From positions 1 through 30,865 of the IMG/VR virus record IMGVR_UViG_3300020377_000005: a DNA stretch of 30,865 nucleotides; one strand, given 5' to 3'. How positions within the stretch are numbered: the stretch's first letter is position 1; each line of letters starts with the position of its first letter. Shown here one piece after another: positions 12,860 through 22,838 of the stretch. The notes under the pieces are model-generated. The model did not search any database and was not told the origin of the DNA. It saw only the letters and a list, made by a program, of their open reading frames with translations. Position numbers and translations under genes: made by a program. Source of the stretch: a virus.

Positions 12860-12874
12860 TCTAGGATTTATACA
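12860..12874 (-). promoter_or_regulatory. Late promoter motif before the tail fibre
   Basis: The minus strand reads TGTATAAATCCTAGA, a full match to the shared late motif. CTAGAGAGG overlaps the ribosome-binding region of the fibre gene, whose ATG is at 12847. No -35 box is visible. The surrounding gap 12848-12900 contains only this motif and A/T-rich DNA with an AATATT dyad. Confidence 0.65.
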
Positions 12875-12900
12875 CTATTTTAAAATATTTATAAAGAATA

Positions 12901-15756
12901 TTATGATCCTCCTATTGCAAGCTTCTCAGGATTTTCTACTCTCATCTTTGTACTTGGCATCATTTCAAATAGTTTTTTTATAGCACCAGTAGAATATTTT
13001 GACCTGATAGTATTTAATTCAGCAAACTTTTCATCGTCATTCAAACCTTTATAACCTGATCCATCGTCAGTAATTTTTATTCTAAGTTGTTCTTTTATTG
13101 TCTTATCTGCTCTCCAGCCTGGATCATTTTTTGTTAAATACAAATGTCTATTAGCATCTACAACATTTATAGTATTAAATAAATCTATGTAATTATTATA
13201 CTCTTCTGCTGTAAAGTATGAACCTTCATACCTTTTTTTATGACCACCAAAAACCCCTGATCCATTTTCAGCTAATCTCCTAAGTTCATTGTTTACAGCA
13301 TCAAAACCAACTTCTTGTATTTTTATTGGGTTGAAATAATCTGTAAATTTACCTGATGTTTGCTGTCTAACTTCTCCCCAATAATTTAAAGAAGGTGGTA
13401 ACTGATCACTAAATATTGGATTTCTAGACTTAGCTTTATTTAAGGCTAAATAAAAACCTCTCATAACATTTGGTATACCTGATCGTTCAACTTTAAGTAA
13501 TTGCTCTTCATCAAGCATTACATTTGATGCATCAGGATTGCCAACTCTTTCAAGTGTTGCAGTAAATGATGTTGCACCTATAAGAGGTTGTCCTGGCAAA
13601 AACTGATTTATAAAATCATTAGTTGTAGTTGCAACACCACCAGCTTTCTGACCAAGGTATATTTGTATACGTTCAATAAACTTTTCAGTAGAACCTTGAG
13701 GATTAAAACTTGCTTTGTGCAATTCTGATACACCCTGGAGAAATGGCATATTCATAGCATATTCGGAAACAGCCAATACACCGGATGTAAATATATTTTC
13801 AAGACTAACCATATCTGCATCACCTGAGTTTTGAGCATAATATGCATAATCAGATGCCATAGCTAAAACACCTGAGATAGGATCGAATCTTGAAAATGTA
13901 AAATATTTATATGATCCATCTTCTTGTTTAAAACCAATAGAGTAGGGTGGGGCATCACTAAACTTCCTAGCCTTTGGATTACTAGGGCCACTTCCATTTA
14001 TAACAACCTGGTCTCCATACTCACCCATAGCCATATAAACCATACTTGCAAATATTGAGTTACCTAAAACTAGTTTTGAAAAAGCTTTGTCAAACTCAGC
14101 ACCTTCACCTTTTTTTACTGCTCTATAAACTGGTGACCAATTCAAAGTTCTGTCAAAAACAGCCTTTACAATGTTTGTAGGTGTTTTGGAAAAAGGTATA
14201 ATTACTTTACCACCAGGTATGTTAGATGCCCTGACCAATGCAGAAAAAGCTCCTTGTGGGTCTTCCTGAAAAGTAGACTCCCTGGCTTCTTGTGTCATTA
14301 GCTGTTTGATATCGTCATACTTATCAGTATTAAGTAAAATATCTTTGTATACGTTTTCTGCTTCTCTCTTTGCCACCTCTTTACTTGCACCACCTTTTAT
14401 GAGTGTTTCATACTTAATATGCATATTACGATATGCTTCTCTGTATAAAACCTTTCTTTCAGTAATGACTTTAAAAAATGCATCTTCTGAAGCAAGAAAT
14501 CTGCCTGGCATCCTAGTCATAATACCTAAAATATTTAAGGCTGGCATGAATGATGTTTTGCCAAACTCTACCAGGCCACCACCTTTTATATTCTGTATCT
14601 GTTCAACTACTGTTCTTATGTTGTCAGTATTTCCTATTGCAGTAAGATTTTTTAAATCAATCTTTGTTGCAACATTTTCTGAGCCTTCAATACCCAGGGT
14701 AAGTGCAAAGCTTTTCATAGCATCCATCAGTGCCATCTTAGCACCATGTGCTTCTGCATTGAACTCACCAAGATAAACTCTATCACCAGTCTTGCCACCA
14801 ATACCCATTTTAGTTCTTGCTTCTCCAACAAGACCAGCTAGTCCAGTTTCTAAAGTTCTTTGTGCAGAATAAATAGCATTACCAGCCATATTGACTACAT
14901 GAGTTACTGGAGAAGATAGTAGGGCATTTATGTATATTTCCATCAAAACGTCATAACTTTTTGACAGTATACCTTGCCTTGCAAACTGCATTCGACCTGG
15001 TTTTGGGAGTGTTGCATACATTTCTATATGTGCATTTATGAAATCATCATCTTCAGTAGGCATAATCTTATCTGCTTTTACATAGAAATCTGCCATATCT
15101 ACATTCATTAGTTTCTTCATGGCTGATAATATACCAAGTGTTCTACCACCTTCTGATCCAACACCACTTACCTGGCCAATGATATTTTTCATTATGCCCA
15201 TGTTAATATTAAATTGTTTGTATAAATCAACTTTCTCTTGACCTTTTGACATACCTTTAATTTTTGTAGCCATGTCATCTAAGTTTCTAGCAAGGGAAGC
15301 TATTAACATCATACCACCAACTAAATGTTCTACTGGCAAAACTTCCCCTGGTTTTCTGCTAATTAAATCATATGCAATTTTGTCTAGGCCCATGCCTTGT
15401 GCAGTCGCAACAACATCCTCTAGACTTTGTGGGTCTCTTTTTAAAAACTTAAAAAATTGTTCGTTGTCTTTTGATATGGCCAGTATCATCTCTTCTAAAT
15501 TAAGAGTTTTCATTTGACCATCTAGTTTTTCAGATAATATTTCACCAACTCTTGCAAGGTTTATACCTGGGCCTTGGTATCCTTCTTGCTTCAATGCCTG
15601 GTTAAATGCATCTATATTTTTATCATCAATAGCCTTGAAAGTTACACCTGATGAACCAAAAGTAACTTCATCACTTGGCAGTCTATCTTTAGTTATCTGT
15701 GCTTGTTTTTTCTCACCAGCCTTTAATGCTTTTATAAGGTTATCAAGTAGAGCCAT
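12901..15756 (-). CDS. Large internal virion/ejection protein (gp16-like position), about 951 aa
   Basis: I chose the ATG at 15756 because GGGGGTGA lies at the right distance; a GTG at 15762 would sit inside that ribosome site. Visible segments include GSEGGRTLGILSAMKK (about 200-215), SSPVTHVVNMAGNAIY (about 280-296), IPGGKVIIPFSKTPTNIVKA (about 513-532) and QIYLGQKAGGVATTTNDFI. These recall very large virion proteins of marine podoviruses ejected with the DNA. The position, after the gp14/gp15-like genes and before the fibre, is that of T7 gp16. I see no lytic transglycosylase motif. It overlaps the preceding 891-aa gene by 14 nt. Confidence 0.7.
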   Translation of the reverse strand: MALLDNLIKALKAGEKKQAQITKDRLPSDEVTFGSSGVTFKAIDDKNIDAFNQALKQEGYQGPGINLARVGEILSEKLDGQMKTLNLEEMILAISKDNEQFFKFLKRDPQSLEDVVATAQGMGLDKIAYDLISRKPGEVLPVEHLVGGMMLIASLARNLDDMATKIKGMSKGQEKVDLYKQFNINMGIMKNIIGQVSGVGSEGGRTLGILSAMKKLMNVDMADFYVKADKIMPTEDDDFINAHIEMYATLPKPGRMQFARQGILSKSYDVLMEIYINALLSSPVTHVVNMAGNAIYSAQRTLETGLAGLVGEARTKMGIGGKTGDRVYLGEFNAEAHGAKMALMDAMKSFALTLGIEGSENVATKIDLKNLTAIGNTDNIRTVVEQIQNIKGGGLVEFGKTSFMPALNILGIMTRMPGRFLASEDAFFKVITERKVLYREAYRNMHIKYETLIKGGASKEVAKREAENVYKDILLNTDKYDDIKQLMTQEARESTFQEDPQGAFSALVRASNIPGGKVIIPFSKTPTNIVKAVFDRTLNWSPVYRAVKKGEGAEFDKAFSKLVLGNSIFASMVYMAMGEYGDQVVINGSGPSNPKARKFSDAPPYSIGFKQEDGSYKYFTFSRFDPISGVLAMASDYAYYAQNSGDADMVSLENIFTSGVLAVSEYAMNMPFLQGVSELHKASFNPQGSTEKFIERIQIYLGQKAGGVATTTNDFINQFLPGQPLIGATSFTATLERVGNPDASNVMLDEEQLLKVERSGIPNVMRGFYLALNKAKSRNPIFSDQLPPSLNYWGEVRQQTSGKFTDYFNPIKIQEVGFDAVNNELRRLAENGSGVFGGHKKRYEGSYFTAEEYNNYIDLFNTINVVDANRHLYLTKNDPGWRADKTIKEQLRIKITDDGSGYKGLNDDEKFAELNTIRSKYSTGAIKKLFEMMPSTKMRVENPEKLAIGGS

Positions 15757-18418
15757 CTTCACCCCCTAAGTCAGGAGTGTCAGAATCTACTCCTTCGGTT
15801 GATCTGTTTTTTCTTTCTGCTTTGGAGATTTCTCCGGAGAAGATTTCCTCAAGTTCTTTCCCAATAAGATCGATGTTTGACTCTCCATCAACTTCGGCAT
15901 TTGTTCCTCGGTTTCCACGAATGTTATTTTTGTAACTGCCACCAGTAATGTCCTTTTCCCAGTTATTGCCAACAAATTCGGCATTGCTCTCCATAATATC
16001 AACTTCAACATCAAAATTCAAGTCATCTGTCATTTTACTTAAATCGTTTTCAACAAAAGATGTTATGTATTCTCTACCTTCTTTCTCTGATTTAATTACT
16101 TTTGCTTTTTTTGCATCTGTAAGAGTTTGTTTTGTAATTACTATATTTACACCGACACGACCATCTTGAAGTGTTATTGGATGATAGCCTTGTGCTACAA
16201 TCCCTTTTTCATCAAGCTCCATTAAGTTTTTCATCAATGTGTCTAAATTATTTTTTTCTGTTACACTTGATCCTTTAGATACCAACATAACACTAAAGTG
16301 CTGAGGATTTTGTGTAAGAGGTTTCATTTGATGAACTAAAACTTCTGTTTGATTTAAAACATATCCTAATTTATTTGCAACTTGTTTTGCTGTGTCAAAA
16401 GTTATAGGGCCTTCCATTACTGTTGAAGGATTTGAATATTGCTTCCAACCACCTTGCCCATGAATTACTGTATTTAAAGTAGCACCTTCGTCTTTTGCAA
16501 TCAGTTCAACAGCTTTTTTAGTAACAACATTATTTATATTGATTCTATCGTTTTCAGCAAGATTGCTATATCTTGATCCATATTTTTCTGCCCAAGGTGA
16601 GCCACTACCTGGATCAACTTCCATTGCTATTCTAGATGTGTTTCTTGTCATAGCTGTAGCAGTATTACCACTTCTACCACCTTCACCAGTAAGTTTGTTT
16701 GATAAAGCCATCCAACCCACTGCCTGTACTTCTTGTGGTGTCCAGTCGTTTTTGCCTTGCCAACTTATTGAATTTAAATGTTCTGTTAATTCTCTTCCAA
16801 AGATAGCTCTGTTTTCGTACATCGGACCTTTGATGCCACCTTCACCAACATCTAAAATAATATTATCAGGAACTTTATATCCTAGACGTTTTAGATGATT
16901 AACTAATTTTCTGTCTACTAAACCAGTATCTCTTGCCGTATGTACATCAACAACAAAAGGAGAACCACCATCAGGATTGTTACCCATTATTGATCTAGTT
17001 GTTTTTTTGTAACCACTATCTATGAAATCAGAAATTTTCTGACCAGCACCACCAGTAATTTTTTCACCATAAATTATATCTGATGCTATTTTGTTTGCTG
17101 AAGGTAGCCCTTTACCTTTGACTTCACTTCTTGGAACACCTCTTTTAAATTGTTCAAAAATATGTAATACGTTTGTCATAGCCGTAGCTGGTGTTTCGTT
17201 TTGTTGTGCAGATAACCAAGCTTCTCCAATTTTTCTTAATGTTGATTGATCTTCTCCAGCTAGTTTGTCAAACTCTTTAAAAACATCATCATACCAATCT
17301 TTTTCTATCATAATTTCTTCTTTAGTAAGAAGCTTTTCAGTTCTTTTTATCCAATCATCAAAGGTTATTTTTCCTACAACAAAGTCAGGTAAATTGTTAT
17401 TTGGTGCTTTAATAACTGTTCTTTCATTCTTTGGGCCACCAGGATATTGTACTCCTTCTGCAACTTTATCTAATCGCATTTTATGTAGACGTACATTGTT
17501 GTCAGTAATATTTTTATCAAAAGGTATACCTTTGCCAGGTGCTAACTTTGCCAACCCTTTGTTTATAGCTGTATTTATTTCACCTCCACCCATAGACGAT
17601 AGGGTAGTCGTATTAGCATCTAGGTCTAATTCACCCTGGGCTTTTTCTCCGATGTTCTGCAAGGCATTCTTAATCTTATCACTACCTTTCATAGCTCTAT
17701 ATAAAACACCAACACCTTCTAGAGCCTTGCCTAATGCTTCTCCTACAATGCCACCCTCAAAAAACCTTTGTGGTGCTTTTTGTATTTTTTGCATCAATAC
17801 AGATTGATCTTCATCGGCTTTTAGGCTGTTAATTATTTCTTGTTTTAAATTATCATTGGATACAAAGAAGGATGTGCCTAGTTCTAATAATCCTTGGTCT
17901 TGTGCATTCATTCCTATTGCTTCTGCACTACCATAACCTAAAACATTTCTTAAAAATGTTGATCCTATATTAGCACCCTGAAGAGCTTTTGTTCCCACAG
18001 CACCAGGTAAAACGACCTGGCCAACACCCTCACCGATTGCCGAACCAACTTCTTGTGCAGTGCCTTCAGGCTTCAACAAATTATTAATATAATTATTTAT
18101 ATCACCTATGATAGGTAACTTTTCATTTACAAAAGGTATAAATGATTTGCTGTATGCACCATTAGTAATAGTGTCCATTATCTCAGTGCCAAACTTACTT
18201 GCACCAGTCGGAACTCCTTTAGCAACACCTACACCAAAATCACCGACAGCACCTGGAGTAGCTTTGACAACATCAACTGCTTCATCGACAAAAGTTCTTT
18301 GTTTTTGGATGTTTGCACCATTTTCTGAAATAGCAATGTTAAGATTTACACCTTTGTCTCTTAGTGTATTACTAGCAAATATTTCTGATAAAATCTGATC
18401 TTCATCAAATATAATCAT
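15743..18418 (-). CDS. Large internal virion protein, 891 aa
   Basis: The N-terminal third has Gly/Ala-rich weakly hydrophobic helices (about 35-75 and 110-175), typical of ejection proteins that interact with membranes. The middle (about 490-640) contains VDVHTARDTGLVD and the segment NDWTPQEVQAVGWMALSNK, a signature I associate with large phage virion proteins of marine phages (a DUF7178-type segment, not verified). The C-terminus is acidic and disordered. It lies between the gp15-like and 951-aa genes with short overlaps (ATGA at 18415). It is probably ejected into the cell with the DNA. Enzymatic activity is not evident. Confidence 0.65.
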   Translation of the reverse strand: MIIFDEDQILSEIFASNTLRDKGVNLNIAISENGANIQKQRTFVDEAVDVVKATPGAVGDFGVGVAKGVPTGASKFGTEIMDTITNGAYSKSFIPFVNEKLPIIGDINNYINNLLKPEGTAQEVGSAIGEGVGQVVLPGAVGTKALQGANIGSTFLRNVLGYGSAEAIGMNAQDQGLLELGTSFFVSNDNLKQEIINSLKADEDQSVLMQKIQKAPQRFFEGGIVGEALGKALEGVGVLYRAMKGSDKIKNALQNIGEKAQGELDLDANTTTLSSMGGGEINTAINKGLAKLAPGKGIPFDKNITDNNVRLHKMRLDKVAEGVQYPGGPKNERTVIKAPNNNLPDFVVGKITFDDWIKRTEKLLTKEEIMIEKDWYDDVFKEFDKLAGEDQSTLRKIGEAWLSAQQNETPATAMTNVLHIFEQFKRGVPRSEVKGKGLPSANKIASDIIYGEKITGGAGQKISDFIDSGYKKTTRSIMGNNPDGGSPFVVDVHTARDTGLVDRKLVNHLKRLGYKVPDNIILDVGEGGIKGPMYENRAIFGRELTEHLNSISWQGKNDWTPQEVQAVGWMALSNKLTGEGGRSGNTATAMTRNTSRIAMEVDPGSGSPWAEKYGSRYSNLAENDRININNVVTKKAVELIAKDEGATLNTVIHGQGGWKQYSNPSTVMEGPITFDTAKQVANKLGYVLNQTEVLVHQMKPLTQNPQHFSVMLVSKGSSVTEKNNLDTLMKNLMELDEKGIVAQGYHPITLQDGRVGVNIVITKQTLTDAKKAKVIKSEKEGREYITSFVENDLSKMTDDLNFDVEVDIMESNAEFVGNNWEKDITGGSYKNNIRGNRGTNAEVDGESNIDLIGKELEEIFSGEISKAERKNRSTEGVDSDTPDLGGEDGST

Positions 18419-20280
18419 TCGCTAAACCTTTCTTCAGCAAGCATACTTTTTGTTATTGATATATATGTTTCAATTCTTTTCTTTTCTGTTTGCTCGTTAC
18501 CTGACTCAAATAGACCCTTTTCTCCTTTTCTTTTGTTTTTATCTTCAAGCATATCCTCTAGCCTATCTTCCATTTTTAAAACATTTGCTCTTGTCATAGG
18601 CTGATCAGGAGAGATCAAATCAGGAAATTCTCTTACAAAAGTATCAAAGTAATTTCTTTTGAAGCTATCCCTTTTTTTTGTAAATATTTCTTGTAAGATT
18701 ATTTCACCATCAACTTTAACTAAGTCTTGCACAGCTTTTACATGATCAAAGGGAGCATCGGCAGTGGTTTTTGTTTTATTGTAGTTCAACTCTTGTTCTT
18801 GCAGTTTACCGAGTATCTGTACAAAAACTTCACCTTTTGCATATTGTGGATCGTTCTGATCAGTAATTTCTCTATCAACCAAAAATCCTAATTCTTTTGC
18901 TAGTATAGTTTTCGCATCTGCAAAGCTTTGTGTTTGCTGTCCATTAAGTTTTGTAAGTATAGTGTTAAAATCTGAGGGTGTTAATAGGTCAGCCTTATCG
19001 TTAAGTGTTTTATATGTGAGTGTTCCAAAACCAGCTTTCTTAGTTAACTCTCTCAATGTTACAGCATCACTAACAGTTCTTACACCACCAGCCTTGTTGT
19101 TCATTTTTGTTAGAGTTTCCCAGGCATTTGTTTCATCGTCTAGATCAACAAGTTTTTTTAACTTAGCTAAATCTGCTATTATTGTTGCTTGAGGTTTACC
19201 TTGCTGTATATCGTTAGTAATTTTAACTTCTAATTCTGAAGCTGTCTGACCAGCCAACTTAATTTTTTCTTCATCAGCTAAATCTTCTATTGAGTTTTGA
19301 TTATTAACCATAGCTGTGATTTCTGTGGCTAGTGTTTGTCTATCATCTAAAGACAAGCCTGATACCAAAGCATCTATAATTTTATCACCAGTGGCTTTAC
19401 CTCTTCTAAGATCATCTGTAATGTCTGATACATCTTTACCATTGTTTAATGACAATGTTTTGAGTGTTGAGAACATACTTGTCTTGAATGCTGTGTTCCA
19501 ATCTTTTACACCTGATTTAAATGCTTCTTTTTCAAATCTAGCACCAATCATCGTTTGACTGTATTTGTTTAACAGACTGTCTTTAATGCCACCCTTGCCA
19601 TATATTTTTTTTGCAAGTTCTTTTTGATCTACAGTGTCTGTGTTTTTTGGAAGTATGGCTGTGATTTCACTCTCTAAATTATTAAGGTGATTATCTAAAA
19701 TTAATGTTGCACCACTTTGTAAACCACGAGTTGTAATTTTATTTAGCTGGACACCATACTTGTAGAAGTGACCATTAGCCTTAATACTTAGATCAGATGT
19801 AATTTGTTCACCAATACCAGGTGAAATGTCATATGCTAGTTTGGATGTTTCTAAAATTATTGCATTTAGGTCTTTTTTAAACTCATCAATACTTATTGGA
19901 GTTTGTTCTACCTCTAGACGTTTTTGATTCATTTGATTACTAGCAGAAACAATCAGACTATTACCAAGTGTCTTGGCTACCTGGTTAAAAGCAGATGATC
20001 CAAAAACTGTTTTTCTATCAAATTGATCTAAAGGATTTTCACCTTTGGCTATAGATTTTTGATAGTCTTGTACAGTCGGAGTATTATCAGCACCAAATTT
20101 TTCACCTTGTATCTTTGCTTCTGCTTCTGCTCTTTTGAAAAAAAAGTTAGTCATTTTGTTAAGCTCACTGCTCAACAAACTCAATGTTCTACCTTGCTCT
20201 CTTGCTCCAATACCTGAAGGTCCTTGGATATTACCAAGTTGTATTCTAGATGATAATGGTTGAAATCTAGTTCTAGCCAT
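18415..20280 (-). CDS. Internal virion protein, gp15-like position, 621 aa
   Basis: The product is an almost entirely helical, charged protein with no membrane segment. The N-terminus reads RFQPLSSRIQLGNIQGPSG, and many Asp/Lys/Gln-rich helices suggest a long rod or ring-forming protein. The order of a gp14-like gene, then this, then two very large proteins copies the T7 gp14-15-16 core cluster. It probably forms part of the ejectosome. It overlaps the upstream gene by 8 nt and the downstream one by 4 nt. Sequence identity to T7 gp15 is not obvious by eye; the call rests on order and character. Confidence 0.65.
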   Translation of the reverse strand: MARTRFQPLSSRIQLGNIQGPSGIGAREQGRTLSLLSSELNKMTNFFFKRAEAEAKIQGEKFGADNTPTVQDYQKSIAKGENPLDQFDRKTVFGSSAFNQVAKTLGNSLIVSASNQMNQKRLEVEQTPISIDEFKKDLNAIILETSKLAYDISPGIGEQITSDLSIKANGHFYKYGVQLNKITTRGLQSGATLILDNHLNNLESEITAILPKNTDTVDQKELAKKIYGKGGIKDSLLNKYSQTMIGARFEKEAFKSGVKDWNTAFKTSMFSTLKTLSLNNGKDVSDITDDLRRGKATGDKIIDALVSGLSLDDRQTLATEITAMVNNQNSIEDLADEEKIKLAGQTASELEVKITNDIQQGKPQATIIADLAKLKKLVDLDDETNAWETLTKMNNKAGGVRTVSDAVTLRELTKKAGFGTLTYKTLNDKADLLTPSDFNTILTKLNGQQTQSFADAKTILAKELGFLVDREITDQNDPQYAKGEVFVQILGKLQEQELNYNKTKTTADAPFDHVKAVQDLVKVDGEIILQEIFTKKRDSFKRNYFDTFVREFPDLISPDQPMTRANVLKMEDRLEDMLEDKNKRKGEKGLFESGNEQTEKKRIETYISITKSMLAEERFSE

Positions 20281-20803
20281 AAGTTACCCTTGGAGTTGTG
20301 TTTGGCCCATAAGTAGTTCCAGTAAAAGATGTTGTTGGTGATGTTGATGGGCCAGGACCACCTAGTGAAGCATAGTTCATACCAGCACTAGCAAGAGTTC
20401 CTAAAGCACTTATATATCCTTGTTTCTTTGCTTGCCTTCCAGCAAAACGTAAATCTTGGGCTTGAGCCTGAGAAGAACTTATTGCTAAGAATGCATTATC
20501 CCTGGCAGTAAAAAAGTCTGATGTACCAGGTTTTATAATATTGTTGATTGCAAATGTATTTGGTGTACCAATTGTAGGTTCTAAGCCACCAGCAAAAGCT
20601 GTAGCATTTACAGAAGCCAAAGCTCGTCTTGTGTTCTCCAAAGCTTTTGTACCTTGCTCTTTTGCCTTTACTGCTTCTATACGGCCCTCTAGTTCCTTAA
20701 ATTGTGCCTGAGAGTAGTATGCTTTCTTTTGTGCTTCTCCGGCTTTTATCTGAGCAAATGCACTTACTCCAGCTAATACTAATGATGCGACTGCTACTGT
20801 CAT
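20273..20803 (-). CDS. Internal virion protein, gp14-like, 176 aa
   Basis: The product starts with a hydrophobic segment (residues 2-19, TVAVASLVLAGVSAFAQI), then a long Ala/Gln/Lys helix (20-70), a central region with NNIIKPGTSDFFTARDNAF, and a Gly/Ser/Thr/Pro-rich tail. This size, N-terminal hydrophobic span and helix match T7 gp14-type ejection proteins that insert in the outer membrane during infection. It lies 1 nt after the gp12-like tail tube gene and overlaps the gp15-like gene, as in T7-type gene order. Confidence 0.72.
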   Translation of the reverse strand: MTVAVASLVLAGVSAFAQIKAGEAQKKAYYSQAQFKELEGRIEAVKAKEQGTKALENTRRALASVNATAFAGGLEPTIGTPNTFAINNIIKPGTSDFFTARDNAFLAISSSQAQAQDLRFAGRQAKKQGYISALGTLASAGMNYASLGGPGPSTSPTTSFTGTTYGPNTTPRVTYG

Positions 20804-20804
20804 G

Positions 20805-22838
20805 TTATTGTCCAGTACTTAGTTTGTACTCTACTCCTAATACAGTAGCGAATAGAGGTTGTGTTTGTGTAAATGTAATTTGTGCTGTATCACTGTATCC
20901 CAGTAGGGGAGCAATCCTTTTTCTTCCGGTAAATGTCGTAGGCACTGATCCTAATGTATAAGGAAAAGATTCTAAGACACATTGAAACCCATTGATGGCT
21001 ACATTCTGAGTTCTGTCTAAAACTGGTGTAGCTTCTAATATTCTTCTTTTTCTAGAAACAACAACTCCTGATGATAACTTTGGTTCTGCTGGTAATGTCT
21101 TGACTTCGACAGTGTAGGGAAGGCCAACCTCAACAAATGATGAGGGTGCTTGATCTATAGTTATAGCCCCAGTAGATACAGTCTTATCAGTCAAAACAAA
21201 ATTATCTCTTACTACATCTACAGTCTTGCCTTCCAGGTGAGATAGGTTGGAGCAAGTTGTATTACCTGGTAAAGATTGATCAGGAGTAGTTGCCCCGGAG
21301 AAGTACTGTATGTTGGCATCTGTCGTTCTTTGATCGTCAAACATCTCAACATATCTTTTTGTAGCACTATTTATTGTTCTTTCTGTAACCACATAAATGT
21401 CAGTAATATCAACGGCTACGTCTAAAAACTTACCATCTGTGATGAACTCTGAAGGAGCTACAACATTCTGTGATCTTAGGATTGAGAATGCACCCATAGT
21501 GCCATCAGTATCATTTGTTATTAATAATAAATCTCCGTCATCAGTAGATGTTGCAACCCTCAATGCCATTGACCTAGGTGACTTCAATAGATGTGATGAT
21601 AGCAATGAGATATTATTAGCCTGGTAGTTTAGATCGACATCACTGAATAAAAACTCTCTTAGGGCCTTGCCTTCTCTTTGAATAAATAACGTACCACCTT
21701 CTGCTGATACTGGCTTGATACCTTCTTTCGATCCTCTTCTAGTTGCATTCTTAACAACCAGGTTAGATGGTGTGATAGGATCAAGGTCTGCCTGGGGAAC
21801 AAAGAACTCAGCATCAGTTGTAAATATCTGTAGGTCTCTACCTGATCTCATGGCTGTTATAGCATTCACACTGTCGGTAGCTATAGTTACAAATAATGCA
21901 TCATCATCCAGGGCTTCATGTGTTTTAAAATTAAAAAAGTCACCTATCTTTGATCCAAACAAAGCATTGGGTAAAGACTTGCTTCCACCAAAAAATAACC
22001 TTCCTTCATGGAATGTGCATGTTCTTGGAAATCCTCTAGTACTAGAAAAAACATCTTCATAACCAATTTCTAACTCCCAAGCCCCTGATGCGATAGCAAC
22101 ATCTTTTTCAAAAAAAGGAAACTCAGTTACTACTTTTACTTCTGTAGATGATGGCTGTTCGACTATCCTTGCCCTACCAAAACCATTTAAAACATTTATG
22201 TATTGATCAACATGACTTCCATTAAAGACAGCAGAAGAAGCTGTTATATTCACTGTGCCATCGACAGCATCAGGAGTTATTGTTACAGAAGGATTGCTAG
22301 ATGATAATGAAAAAGCATGTTTTGGTGAAGTTAAAGTTGGTGTAGAAAATGTCCAGGTAGAATTACTGCCACCTCTAACAATAGATTTAGGAGACATATC
22401 TTCATGGACCAGGATCAAAGTATCTGCACTTTGAGTAAAGTACATACGATCAAGATCAATATCACCTAATGCACAAACAAGAAAATCATTACCTGAACCA
22501 TTGATGTTGGTTATCTGTTGTCCATTAGCAAAGACAAACATCCTGGTATTGCTAGTTGTGTTTTTTACAAACACCAGCATATAAGATTGTGTAGTAGAAA
22601 ATTCAAAAGGTATTAATCTTATGCCATCTAAAGTAGTAAATGATCCACCCAGGTGAGATGATATATCCAGCATGAATCTAAGACCAGGCCGTCTTTCAAA
22701 ACCACCCTGGGGAAGCACAACAACATTCTGTGCTTTTTCTAAAGCTGATGCATATTGCTGTATATCTATTCTGCCATGTAAAAGAGGATCAATCTCACCT
22801 ACAGTGAAATTTGATTGATACTGGGTAACCCTGGCCAT
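20805..22838 (-). CDS. Tail tubular protein B (gp12-like nozzle)
   Basis: The 677-aa, beta-rich product begins with the gp12-type signature TVGEIDPLLHGRIDIQQYASALEKAQNVVVLPQGGFERRPG, the most recognisable stretch of podoviral nozzle proteins. Later segments such as RTCTFHEGRLFFGGSKSLPNALFGSK and FTTDAEFFVPQ fit propeller-like strands of this family. It forms the distal end of the short tail through which DNA exits. It starts at the stop of the gp11-like gene with a one-base overlap. Its length is somewhat less than that of T7 gp12 (794 aa). Confidence 0.88.
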   Translation of the reverse strand: MARVTQYQSNFTVGEIDPLLHGRIDIQQYASALEKAQNVVVLPQGGFERRPGLRFMLDISSHLGGSFTTLDGIRLIPFEFSTTQSYMLVFVKNTTSNTRMFVFANGQQITNINGSGNDFLVCALGDIDLDRMYFTQSADTLILVHEDMSPKSIVRGGSNSTWTFSTPTLTSPKHAFSLSSSNPSVTITPDAVDGTVNITASSAVFNGSHVDQYINVLNGFGRARIVEQPSSTEVKVVTEFPFFEKDVAIASGAWELEIGYEDVFSSTRGFPRTCTFHEGRLFFGGSKSLPNALFGSKIGDFFNFKTHEALDDDALFVTIATDSVNAITAMRSGRDLQIFTTDAEFFVPQADLDPITPSNLVVKNATRRGSKEGIKPVSAEGGTLFIQREGKALREFLFSDVDLNYQANNISLLSSHLLKSPRSMALRVATSTDDGDLLLITNDTDGTMGAFSILRSQNVVAPSEFITDGKFLDVAVDITDIYVVTERTINSATKRYVEMFDDQRTTDANIQYFSGATTPDQSLPGNTTCSNLSHLEGKTVDVVRDNFVLTDKTVSTGAITIDQAPSSFVEVGLPYTVEVKTLPAEPKLSSGVVVSRKRRILEATPVLDRTQNVAINGFQCVLESFPYTLGSVPTTFTGRKRIAPLLGYSDTAQITFTQTQPLFATVLGVEYKLSTGQ

